Shown one piece after another: positions 1 through 6,520 of a stretch of 9,631 bases of DNA. The translations under genes and the position numbers were made by a program. A model generated the notes under the pieces. The model made no database searches. It had not been told where the DNA came from and saw only the letters and a program-made list of their open reading frames with translations. The stretch is from Bacillota bacterium (GTDB lineage: Bacteria; Bacillota_G; SHA-98; UBA4971): NCBI GenBank assembly GCA_012512055.1, contig JAAZEW010000365.1, forward strand, positions 1-9,631. The letters are read 5' to 3'. How positions within the stretch are numbered: the first letter of the stretch is position 1; each line of letters opens with the position of its first letter.

Positions 1-465
1 CAGATACTCCTTAACAATCTGCTCTACGACTTTGCGCAGGTAACGATCCCCACGGACAGGGTGGATGAAGACCAGATAGCGAAGCCGAGGCGCTGGAATA
101 TAGACTTCATCCGCAACTTCATGGTAATCTTCGGGCCCATAAGCTCGGCATTCGACATATTACTCTTTGTGGTGCTGCTCAGAGTATTCAATGCAGATGA
201 AGCCTTGTTTCAGACCGGGTGGTTCCTGCAATCCTTGGCTACCCAGACCTTGGTCATACACGTGATAAGATCGAGGCATGGGTTTCCAAAGAGCAGGGCA
301 AGCATCCCACTGACTATCTCCACGCTGGCAATAGTTGCAATCGGGTTTGTGATCCCATATTCCGGCCTCGCAGGGTTCTTCGGGCTTGTCCCGCTCCCGC
401 CTGTAGTCCTTGGAGTGATTGTTCCTGTGATCGCCTTATACCTAGTCGTGGTAGGGGCAGTCTAA
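1..465 (+). CDS. mgtA: Mg2+-importing P-type ATPase (MgtA/MgtB family), C-terminal part, 5' end outside window
   Basis: The reading frame is open from base 1, so this is the C-terminal 154 residues of a longer protein; the ATG-like GTG at 61 is internal. The opening residues (NNLLYDFAQVTIPTDRVDED, then KPRRWN and FGPISSAFDILLF) match the well-conserved end of MgtA/MgtB magnesium-importing P-type ATPases, including the loop before TM7 and the phrase FQTGWFLQSLATQTLVIHVI. About four hydrophobic segments follow, as expected for TM7-TM10 of this inner-membrane pump, which moves Mg2+ inward using ATP. The catalytic phosphorylation and nucleotide domains lie upstream of the window. Oddly, the frame stops with TAA at 463-465, yet the next eight codons in the same frame encode GWFYRRFD before another TAA at 490-492. 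That is the expected cytoplasmic tail of the family, so the gene probably carries a 3' nonsense mutation. The family call is firm; the exact paralogue (MgtA or MgtB) is not determined. Confidence 0.88.
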   Translation, partial: QILLNNLLYDFAQVTIPTDRVDEDQIAKPRRWNIDFIRNFMVIFGPISSAFDILLFVVLLRVFNADEALFQTGWFLQSLATQTLVIHVIRSRHGFPKSRASIPLTISTLAIVAIGFVIPYSGLAGFFGLVPLPPVVLGVIVPVIALYLVVVGAV

Positions 466-555
466 GGATGGTTCTATCGAAGATTCGACTAAACTGAACA
501 CTTCTTGCAGGGATTTTGGATGAGAGGTAATTCTAGTCTGCACTAAACAGATCTT

Positions 556-595
556 CGGGAGAAAGCGATTTTCATTCCCAGGTCTCCGGCTTTTT
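556..595 (+). terminator. Possible intrinsic terminator downstream of mgtA
   Basis: CGGGAGA (556-562) can pair with TCTCCGG (583-589) with one mismatch, and the right arm is followed by CTTTTTG (590-596). The 20-nt loop is long and the stem is imperfect. A competing fold pairs GGGA-GAAA (557-564) with TTTC-AT-TCCC. The position after mgtA and the T run support a terminator, but it is a weak one. Confidence 0.3.
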
Positions 596-669
596 GTAGG
601 GTTCACATGCCTGTTCACTGTAGGATTCGGGTGTGCTTCATAATTATTACTGTATGTGCTTTTAGTGTA

Positions 670-710
670 GTAGAAACAGTTAGAATAGAGGCTCTAGACA
701 GAGTTTCTAC
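670..710. repeat. Inverted repeat upstream of the ROK repressor gene
   Basis: GTAGAAAC at 670-677 and its exact reverse complement GTTTCTAC at 703-710 enclose 25 bases that contain a second small inverted repeat, TAGAG-G-CTCTA (686-696). The element sits about 120 bp ahead of the repressor start. It could be an operator, an RNA hairpin in a 5' leader, or a remnant. No known motif was recognised. Confidence 0.45.
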
Positions 711-757
711 GCAATCACAAAATCGTTCACATATTTGCAAAATGAAGGAGGAGTTTG

Positions 758-787
758 GTGAAACATGGCGTAATAACTAGAATATAA
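758..787 (+). CDS. Possible nine-residue leader peptide upstream of the ROK repressor
   Basis: A strong Shine-Dalgarno sequence, AAGGAGGAG at 745-753, lies at proper spacing before a GTG at 758. The frame encodes MKHGVITRI and stops at TAA 785-787, 39 bp before the repressor start. The ribosome site is as good as those of the real genes here, so ribosomes may well load. Whether the peptide matters (attenuation or coupling) or is the remnant of a lost gene start is unknown. Nothing resembling it is recognised. Confidence 0.3.
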   Translation: MKHGVITRI

Positions 788-826
788 CTTATTTAACTCA
801 AACAAAGAAGTTTAGGTGGGTATAAA

Positions 827-2044
827 GTGATTATTCAAAAAGGTAGTCTGCAATTGATGCAGCAACTGAACAGATCTTTTATTCTTGATTTGATCAAAAG
901 CAACGGACCTATTTCCCGAGTGGAATTGGCGAAACGGACAGAATTGAGTAATCCCGCAGTTTCAACGATTATTTCATCCCTGATGGAAGAAGGTTGGGTG
1001 GAAGAAATCGGGATGGCTGAGTCTACAGGGGGACGTCCTGCCCGCTTATTAAAGTTTAATCCCAGTGCAGGATTTCTCATTGGTGTGGATATTGCTGGTA
1101 CGAAGATGGCCGGGGCGGCGGTCGATCTTGCCGGCAATATTCTGGCACAGCAAACTATTGCATCGAAGAGAAAGGGAACCGACCGGAGCTCTATTGAGAG
1201 ATTGACTAATCTAATCTCGGACTTAAAAATTGAGGTGGGCTCGTCGAGTGGTAGCTTTAAGGGCATTGGTCTTGGAATACCCGGTGTTACGGATCCTAGG
1301 GGGCAACAGGTGCGCCTTGCACCCGGTATTGGCTGGGAAAATATAGATATTGGCCGTATCCTAACAAATAGATTTGGTGTGCCGTTGTTCGCAGATAATG
1401 ACGCTAACTGTTTTGCCCGTGGCGAATTTTGGCGAGGTGGCCTGCAAGGTGTGAAAAATGCGATTGCCATTACTGTCGGTACGGGCATTGGCGTCGGCAT
1501 TCTAATCAACGGAAATGTTTACCAGGGATTCCATAATGCTGCAGGAGAAGTTGGCTATTGGCTCTTAGGGAGTCTTGGCCCAATTAAGAAGAATCCGGGG
1601 TATGGACCTTTGGAGTCCTTAGCATCAGGGACAGGTGTAGCCAATCGGGTCCGTAGGGATCTGAGGGACGAGAAGATAACTAGTACTTTGCGAGAACGAG
1701 TTGAGAATGACTTAACTAGACTAACAGCTCAACATGTGTTTGAAGAAGCAAAACGTGGAGATAGTTATGCCCGCCATGTGGTGAATGAAACCACGACTTT
1801 ATTAGGGATTCTTGTCGCTAATATGGCATCGTTGTTGGATGTTGAGAAAATCGTTATTGGTGGTGGCGTTTCCCGCGCGGGGGAACAGTTGATCGCTCCT
1901 ATTAGGGAGATTGTAGAAAAACTTGCTCCATACGCCCCGGAGATTTCAATTTCTCAGTTTCCAGAAAAAGCTGCTATTTTGGGTGCTGTGGCAGGTGTCT
2001 TAGAACAAAATAAAAGTCTGATTCGTTTTTCGCAATTGATCTGA
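827..2044 (+). CDS. ROK-family transcriptional repressor (XylR/NagC type)
   Basis: A 405-residue DNA-binding sugar sensor, normal length for ROK repressors. Residues about 17-62 form a winged helix-turn-helix (SFILDLIKSNGPISR, then AELS-like recognition helix SNPAVSTIISSL). Residues about 85-385 are the ROK sugar-kinase-like fold, with the phosphate-binding motif DIAGTK, the segment GLGIPGVTDPRG, the sugar-contact motif ADNDAN (189-194) and VGTGIGVGI. The GTG start at 827 is supported by AGGTGGG at 814-820, six bases upstream. Oddly, the zinc site typical of the family (GH followed by CxCGxxGC) is absent: position 244 is Tyr where His is expected, and the cysteine region reads NPGYGPLES (256-264). 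It therefore probably binds sugar without zinc and is unlikely to be a kinase. It is encoded just ahead of the transporter on the same strand, so it is the likely regulator of this locus; the inducer is unknown. Confidence 0.9.
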   Translation: MIIQKGSLQLMQQLNRSFILDLIKSNGPISRVELAKRTELSNPAVSTIISSLMEEGWVEEIGMAESTGGRPARLLKFNPSAGFLIGVDIAGTKMAGAAVDLAGNILAQQTIASKRKGTDRSSIERLTNLISDLKIEVGSSSGSFKGIGLGIPGVTDPRGQQVRLAPGIGWENIDIGRILTNRFGVPLFADNDANCFARGEFWRGGLQGVKNAIAITVGTGIGVGILINGNVYQGFHNAAGEVGYWLLGSLGPIKKNPGYGPLESLASGTGVANRVRRDLRDEKITSTLRERVENDLTRLTAQHVFEEAKRGDSYARHVVNETTTLLGILVANMASLLDVEKIVIGGGVSRAGEQLIAPIREIVEKLAPYAPEISISQFPEKAAILGAVAGVLEQNKSLIRFSQLI

Positions 2045-2068
2045 AATCAAGGTGAATGGGAATATTTA

Positions 2069-2089
2069 TTGGGCTCCGAAATTGCCCAA
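2069..2089 (+). repeat. Small hairpin after the ROK repressor gene
   Basis: TTGGGC (2069-2074) and GCCCAA (2084-2089) form a 6-bp perfect stem with a 9-nt loop, 25 bp past the repressor stop. No T run follows on the + strand, so it is at best a weak transcription stop or part of the structured leader that begins at 2096. Confidence 0.35.
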
Positions 2090-2095
2090 AAGACC

Positions 2096-2178
2096 GATTG
2101 CAGATTTCTATGACTGTGGCGAATCCGAGAGTTTCCTTCGCCGATAGTCATAAAGCGATGGAAATCGTAGCTGCAATC
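2096..2178. repeat. Large nested inverted repeat in the leader of the sugar-binding-protein gene
   Basis: Four consecutive blocks pair in nested order: GATTGCA (2096-2102) with TGCAATC (2172-2178), GATTTC (2103-2108) with GAAATC (2161-2166), TATGACT (2109-2115) with AGTCATA (2146-2152), and GGCGAA (2118-2123) with TTCGCC (2137-2142). That gives 26 exact base pairs around a 13-nt apical loop, interrupted by small asymmetric internal loops (5, 8 and 2/3 nt). As RNA it would fold into one long hairpin ending about 43 bases before the GTG of the transporter gene. It could be a cis-acting RNA leader, a processing or stabilising element, or a small non-autonomous inverted-repeat element. No known riboswitch class was recognised. 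Confidence 0.7.
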
Positions 2179-2190
2179 ATGTAAAGAGTG

Positions 2191-2204
2191 CACGTTCAAA
2201 CGTG
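2191..2204. promoter_or_regulatory. Operator-like palindrome before the sugar-binding-protein gene
   Basis: CACGTT-CA-AACGTG is a perfect 6-bp inverted repeat with a 2-bp centre. It lies 6 bp upstream of the GGAGG ribosome site (2211-2215). The size and symmetry suit a dimeric regulator, such as the ROK protein encoded just upstream. Alternatively, as RNA, it may form a tiny hairpin beside the ribosome site. No second copy was found in this window. Confidence 0.4.
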
Positions 2205-2221
2205 GAAGGGGGAGGTGGTGA

Positions 2222-3295
2222 GTGACAGGGTTCTTAAGGCGTAGGTATAAAATAGACAATTACGAGAAAAGGGGTATGAAGAGAATGCGTAAATTGAGTG
2301 TTTTTGTCCTAGCTTTAGTCTTATTCGTTGTCGGTTTTGCAGGACAAGTGGCTCAGGCCAAAGATTTGACTTTTGGTTATATCTCTCCAGGTCCCGACAC
2401 ATGGTATCTCCGTACCGTTGAAGGTTTTGAATGGGCATGTAAACTTCTAGGTATAAAAACCATCGTTTTGAACTCTCAATATGATGTAAGCACAGAAGTG
2501 GCAAACATCGATTCTTTGATTAGTCAAGAGGTAGATGGCATGGGTATATTCTCCTTTAATCCACAAGGTGCTGTCCTTGCAGCTAATCGTGCTGAGCGTG
2601 CTGGCATCCCTTTAGTTACTGTCGATAATTGTGGGCAAGTCTTGAAAACTGGCAATAAGGTTGTGGCCGCTGTTGACTTCGATTGGGAAACCATGGGGTC
2701 AAATTATGCAGAATATATGGCTGCTAACTACCCGGGTAAAAAGATCGCCATTATTGCTGGTATACTCGATCACCTTCCAGTACAAATGATCAATGGTGCC
2801 ATGTCACAACGAGTAAAGGAACTTGGCAAAAACGAAATCGTAACTATCCGCGCCGGCGAGTATGATCCATCTGTTGCCGTTAACCAAATTCAAGATTTGG
2901 TTCAATCTGGTCTAAAATTCGATATTGTCTGGGTCATGGATGAAGATATGGCGGCGGCTGTGATTCGCTATCTCGAAGGGCAACAGCTTCTCAGTGACTA
3001 TGTGGTTATGGCTCAAAATGGTTCTCCGACAGGCATTGAGCTAATTAAGCAAGGCAAACTGAATTACACTATTAGTAGTTCTCCTGGTTGGGAGGGAGCC
3101 ATTGCAGCTTTAGTATTATACCAACACGTTATGGGTGACAGTAAAGAAGTCAACCAGAGAATTCTACTTCCAATTACTCCGGTAGGCCAAAGTAATATTG
3201 ATAACAAGAAAGAAGTTATACCCTGGGAAATCGATGACGTTTGGGTTGAATTAACTAAAGACCACTTCCCTAAGCTAGGTATTTACCTTCCGTAG
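2222..3295 (+). CDS. Sugar ABC transporter substrate-binding protein (ribose/galactose class, Peripla_BP_4)
   Basis: An extracytoplasmic binding protein that delivers a sugar to the ATPase and permease encoded next. From the GTG at 2222 it has 357 residues: a basic N-region, a hydrophobic core (about 26-41) and an AQA signal peptidase I site, with the mature protein starting KDLTFGYISPGPDTWYLRTV at about 47. The mature part has the two-lobed RbsB-type pattern, with GMGIFSFNPQGAVLAANRAE, GIPLVTVDNC, KKIAIIAG, and DIVWVMDEDMAAAVIRYLE. There is no lipobox cysteine. The start is uncertain: GTG 2222 has an ideal GGAGG site (2211-2215) but gives an unusually long N-region, whereas ATG 2276 or 2285 gives a typical signal peptide with a poorer ribosome site (AAAAGGGG ending at 2274). 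A hairpin after the stop may raise its transcript level over the downstream genes. The ligand cannot be told from sequence. Confidence 0.92.
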   Translation: MTGFLRRRYKIDNYEKRGMKRMRKLSVFVLALVLFVVGFAGQVAQAKDLTFGYISPGPDTWYLRTVEGFEWACKLLGIKTIVLNSQYDVSTEVANIDSLISQEVDGMGIFSFNPQGAVLAANRAERAGIPLVTVDNCGQVLKTGNKVVAAVDFDWETMGSNYAEYMAANYPGKKIAIIAGILDHLPVQMINGAMSQRVKELGKNEIVTIRAGEYDPSVAVNQIQDLVQSGLKFDIVWVMDEDMAAAVIRYLEGQQLLSDYVVMAQNGSPTGIELIKQGKLNYTISSSPGWEGAIAALVLYQHVMGDSKEVNQRILLPITPVGQSNIDNKKEVIPWEIDDVWVELTKDHFPKLGIYLP

Positions 3296-3306
3296 ATGGA
3301 AAATCG

Positions 3307-3337
3307 GTGGTGGGCATCTTAAAAGATGCCCTGCCAC
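3307..3337 (+). repeat. Strong hairpin between binding-protein and ATPase genes
   Basis: GGGCATCTT (3312-3320) and AAGATGCCC (3323-3331) are perfect inverted repeats, and GTGG (3307-3310) pairs with CCAC (3334-3337) beyond a small internal loop. No T run follows, so it is not a canonical intrinsic terminator. Hairpins in this place commonly protect the 3' end of the binding-protein mRNA or partly attenuate read-through, giving more binding protein than membrane components. That role is inference. Confidence 0.65.
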
Positions 3338-3359
3338 ACTCCAAAGGTGAGGGAAACAC

Positions 3360-4895
3360 ATGCCTAAGCAAGATTCTATATTGTCTATGCTGGATATAAG
3401 TAAACGATATGGTGAGATGCTGGCGCTAAATGGGATAGAGTTTGATTTGTTGGCTGGCGAAGTGCACTGCCTTGTGGGCGAAAACGGTGCCGGTAAATCA
3501 ACGTTAATTAAAATACTCTCGGGGGCCGAAAGACCCACCACCGGGATGATTCAGTTGTTCGGCAAAGAGTTTATCGCCTTAACTCCCCATCAGGCTCTTA
3601 AGATGGGTGTTGCTACCATTTATCAAGATGTAGAATTGATTAGCTCCTTAACAGTGGCGGACAACATCTTTTTGGGTTATGAGCGGAATCGCCTACCAGG
3701 TCTAGTAGACTTTCGGCTCCAGAAAGCAGCCACCAAAGAGCTCTTAGATTCTCTGAGCATTCATATTGACGAAAACGAGATCGTAGAGAACCTTTCCCCT
3801 GCTCAACAACAAATGCTCCAGATCGCGAAGGCTTTACACCATGACGCCAAGATTCTGATTATGGATGAGCCTACTTCATCTCTAGGGATCGAAGAAAGAA
3901 AGGCGTTAATGAAGTTAGTGAGACGCTTGGCATCTCAAGGAATTGGGATTATTTACGTTTCCCATTATTTAGATGAAGTGTTTGAAATCGGGGATCGTAT
4001 TACGGTTCTCAAAGATGGTCTGAAGGTAGGAACTTTTGAAGCCAAAGAACTGGACGTGCGGGGTTTAGCCACTAAGATGATCGGGCGAGAAAAGTCAGAT
4101 TTCTTCGAACGTAAGCCAGTCTCCATAGGTGAACCCATTTTCGAAGTGAAAGAGTTGCATGCTCCATGCCTTGTAAACAATATCAGTTTTCAATTGCGCA
4201 GGGGTGAAATCCTAGGCTTTGGCGGCATAGTTGGGGCCGGACGCAGTGAGTTGATGCGGGTTCTATTTGGAGTCGACCAGGCCTCCAGTGGCGAAGTGCT
4301 TCTCCGCGGGGTACCTCTTAAAGTCAAATCACCGAGTGATGCTATCAAGGCAGGCTTTGGTATTATACCGGAGGATAGAAAGAAAGATGGGCTCTTAATG
4401 TCACGCTCAGTTCTGGAGAATGTGGCCATTATTCAAAACGAAGACGGGAATTTCATTCTAGATTTGAAGGGCGAACTTTCTCTAGTTCGAGCTATGGTTA
4501 AGAGCCTCAGTATAGTCACAAGTAGTCTATTAAAGCCTGTGGGACAACTAAGTGGTGGCAATCAACAGAAGGTAGTTATAGCTAGATGGCTTGCAAGTGA
4601 CGCGGAAATCTTTATTCTTGACGAGCCGACAAAAGGAGTAGATATCGGAGCGAAGAAACAGATTCATGATTTAATGGTAAGTCTGGCCGAAATGGGCAAG
4701 AGCATTATGATGGTTTCGTCTGATATGACCGAGTTGATTTCCATGAGTGATCGTATTGTGATTATGCGTGGCAATGCCATCGTCGATGTTGTGGACTCGA
4801 AATCAGCTACAGAGCAAAGCCTTGTGGAAGCATTTCTAGGTATAGTGTCGTGGGGGGATGTCGCGACCCATGGTAGAATTCGGCATCCGGTTTAA
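3360..4895 (+). CDS. Sugar ABC transporter ATP-binding protein, duplicated NBD (RbsA/MglA/XylG class)
   Basis: A 511-residue protein with two fused ATPase domains, the usual form for ribose-class (CUT2) importers. Domain 1 has Walker A GENGAGKST (40-48), a LSPAQQQ signature (145-151) and Walker B ILIMDEP (D169, E170). Domain 2 has the family's degenerate Walker A GGIVGAGRSE (288-297), the signature LSGGNQQ (397-403) and Walker B ILDEPTKG (D421, E422). The altered second Walker A is normal for this class, in which only one site is expected to hydrolyse ATP efficiently. The ATG at 3360 has AGGTGAGGG at 3345-3353. The last 38 bases overlap the start of the permease gene, which suggests translational coupling. 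It works at the inner face of the membrane and powers the permease. Confidence 0.96.
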   Translation: MPKQDSILSMLDISKRYGEMLALNGIEFDLLAGEVHCLVGENGAGKSTLIKILSGAERPTTGMIQLFGKEFIALTPHQALKMGVATIYQDVELISSLTVADNIFLGYERNRLPGLVDFRLQKAATKELLDSLSIHIDENEIVENLSPAQQQMLQIAKALHHDAKILIMDEPTSSLGIEERKALMKLVRRLASQGIGIIYVSHYLDEVFEIGDRITVLKDGLKVGTFEAKELDVRGLATKMIGREKSDFFERKPVSIGEPIFEVKELHAPCLVNNISFQLRRGEILGFGGIVGAGRSELMRVLFGVDQASSGEVLLRGVPLKVKSPSDAIKAGFGIIPEDRKKDGLLMSRSVLENVAIIQNEDGNFILDLKGELSLVRAMVKSLSIVTSSLLKPVGQLSGGNQQKVVIARWLASDAEIFILDEPTKGVDIGAKKQIHDLMVSLAEMGKSIMMVSSDMTELISMSDRIVIMRGNAIVDVVDSKSATEQSLVEAFLGIVSWGDVATHGRIRHPV

Positions 4896-5841
4896 GCGCT
4901 TGTTTGTTTCCAAACAATGGGTATTTTTGCTATTAGTTATGGTCATTATTTCGGCTATTACGGGCATGGTGAATCCTAGATTCTCAACAGTCCGAAACCT
5001 GACGAATCTACTGAGCCAAGTCTCTGTTTTGAGTTTAGTCGCTTGTGGCGCGACAATTTTGATTATCGCAGGGGAGATAGATATCTCCGCGGGTGCAAAC
5101 ATAGGCTTAACGGCCTGTATTACGGCAATCCTGATGCGAGCGGGTCTTTCTAGTTTTGCCGCAGCGGCGGTGGGTATTTTAGTGGCTATCATCTGTTCGG
5201 GCTTAATTGGATTGGGTTGCATTGTCTTTCGCGCTCCGTCCTTCATAATTTCCTTAGCGGCTATAAGCGTCTTTAAAGGAATTGCTTTAGCTTCCACGAG
5301 TGGTACTCTCCAGATGATTATGGACAGAATGGAACTACTAGGTTCGGGGACAATACTTGGTTTCGTACCTATCATTTTTGTGATTGCAATATTTGGTTAT
5401 TTCGTTACCCATTCCATTTTAGCCTATACCAAACTGGGGCGACGTATCTACGCTATTGGCGACAATCCTAGAGCTTCCTTTTTGGCGGGTATTGAGATTG
5501 CCAAAAACAGAATCGTGTTCTTTGTCCTCAATGGCTTATTTGTTGGCCTTGCGGCCATTTTGCTTCTGGCTAGAGTTGGAGCAGCCCAACCTACGACCGG
5601 GTCCGGCATGGAATTGCAGGCCATTGGTGCAGTTGTTATTGGTGGAACGCCCATGTCCGGTGGTAAGGGAAACGTGGCGGGAACCTTTTTTGGGGTATTG
5701 TTATGGGGCCTTATAGCTAATGCCTTAAACATGCTAGGCATCAGCCTGTTTTGGCAAGAGGCGACTATGGGCTCCTTGATTATTGTGGCTGTGGCTGTCA
5801 CGTCTTTACGCACATTGGCCGAAAAATCGTTAGTCGCCTAG
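4858..5841 (+). CDS. Sugar ABC transporter permease (RbsC/BPD_transp_2 family)
   Basis: A 327-residue integral membrane protein of about eight to ten hydrophobic segments that forms the sugar channel. Family marks are GEIDISAGANIGL (from residue 72), AIGDNPRASFLAGI, AQPTTGSGMELQAIGAVVIG, and GGTPMSGGKG (262-271), the last matching the highly conserved RbsC C-terminal region. ATG 4858 follows directly on a run of six G's, too close for a normal ribosome site; the in-frame ATG at 4870 lies 12 bases from that run, a little far, so the true start may be either. It overlaps the 3' end of the ATPase gene by 38 bp (26 bp if ATG 4870 is used). One permease gene suffices because these proteins homodimerise. 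Confidence 0.95.
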   Translation: MSRPMVEFGIRFKRLFVSKQWVFLLLVMVIISAITGMVNPRFSTVRNLTNLLSQVSVLSLVACGATILIIAGEIDISAGANIGLTACITAILMRAGLSSFAAAAVGILVAIICSGLIGLGCIVFRAPSFIISLAAISVFKGIALASTSGTLQMIMDRMELLGSGTILGFVPIIFVIAIFGYFVTHSILAYTKLGRRIYAIGDNPRASFLAGIEIAKNRIVFFVLNGLFVGLAAILLLARVGAAQPTTGSGMELQAIGAVVIGGTPMSGGKGNVAGTFFGVLLWGLIANALNMLGISLFWQEATMGSLIIVAVAVTSLRTLAEKSLVA

Positions 5842-6520
5842 AATTTCCATAATGAGCAAAAACGGACTTTGAAACAACAGGTCACCATAAGACAATAGCA
5901 TTAAGTCACTATGGAGTGGACATAAGACTTTGGAGATCAAGAAGGCTACACTAACTGGTCGAGTTGCCGTTGGTAAAAAAACGCACTGTGCTAGAGCTTT
6001 TAACGATGTAGACCGAGGTATTACCGGTTCAACTTAGGCTGATCTTGAAGCCTTACCATAGTCAAATGACAATAAACCTGGTAAGAGAGGCAACAAGGTT
6101 CCAGAAACCATCGGTATGATGTTGAAGATAGTAGGTGCCGGGATGTGTACGTTCTGGAGGGCAATTATCGGGCACTGTAGAAATTGCTTGACGGGAACGC
6201 CTTCAGGAACGACCTGGAGCACTAAGCAATCGTATTATACGGCACCTAGAATTTGTTTCCCAAAATTCGTGGCGGTATTCAAAATCGGCGTGGGAAAGCC
6301 GCTGGGATAGGGTTATCTTACGCGAACGCGATTTAATTCGGTTTCGAACCCTTTGACGAAGACACGGTCATTCATGGCCCTATGTGGTAAACTCGCAAGG
6401 GTGCTTTTCGCATCGTTCATGGATAGTATTGACACTAAGGAAAATGAAGTGGCGTGGGCATTAAGCTACAACCGTACGTTTTTGTTTCTGGTTCGGTGTG
6501 AAGGTATTCCCAGCCTGTAG
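5842..6520 (+). pseudogene. Decayed remnant resembling a PfkB-family sugar kinase
   Basis: No intact gene fits here, but pieces in order resemble the C-terminal half of a PfkB (ribokinase/fructokinase) protein. GKRGN at 6080-6094 resembles the (L)GxKG strand. VGAGMCTFWRAIIGH at 6131-6175 resembles the GAGDTFWGA anion-hole and catalytic-Asp motif, with the Asp codon apparently lost. In a shifted frame TRKGA at 6391-6405 follows MALC (6374-6385), resembling the xALxxTRKGA segment. DTKENEV then follows, like the PTKEEV ending. Stops occur at several places, including 6308-6310, and the N-terminal half is missing or unrecognisable. A sugar kinase would be expected beside a ribose-class transporter, which favours this reading. 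Each match is short and was judged by eye, so chance resemblance is possible. Confidence 0.38.

Larger units (their letters stand above)
466..826. other. Intergenic stretch between mgtA and the ROK repressor gene
   Basis: No convincing protein-coding gene was seen on either strand. The first 27 bases are the untranslated in-frame tail of mgtA. The stretch then holds a possible terminator (556-595), a 41-bp inverted repeat (670-710), and a nine-codon possible leader peptide (758-787) just before the repressor gene. A TATAAC hexamer at 783-788 could be a -10 box, but no good -35 partner is seen at the right distance, so no promoter is called. Confidence 0.6.

Noticed and set aside
783..788. TATAAC as -10 promoter box for the ROK gene
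   Set aside because: No acceptable -35 hexamer at 16-18 bp; the AT-rich context makes the match uninformative.
835..1509. Long minus-strand open frame (224 codons) inside the ROK gene
   Set aside because: It lies opposite a clearly recognised gene, has no ribosome site and its translation has no family features; it is a shadow.
4836..5375. Long minus-strand open frame (179 codons) opposite the permease gene
   Set aside because: It mirrors the permease's hydrophobic codons and has low-complexity composition; the + strand gene is certain.
6034..6222. Minus-strand open frame of 62 codons in the 5842-6698 gap
   Set aside because: No ribosome site and no recognisable features; the + strand of the same stretch gives ordered kinase-like fragments instead.
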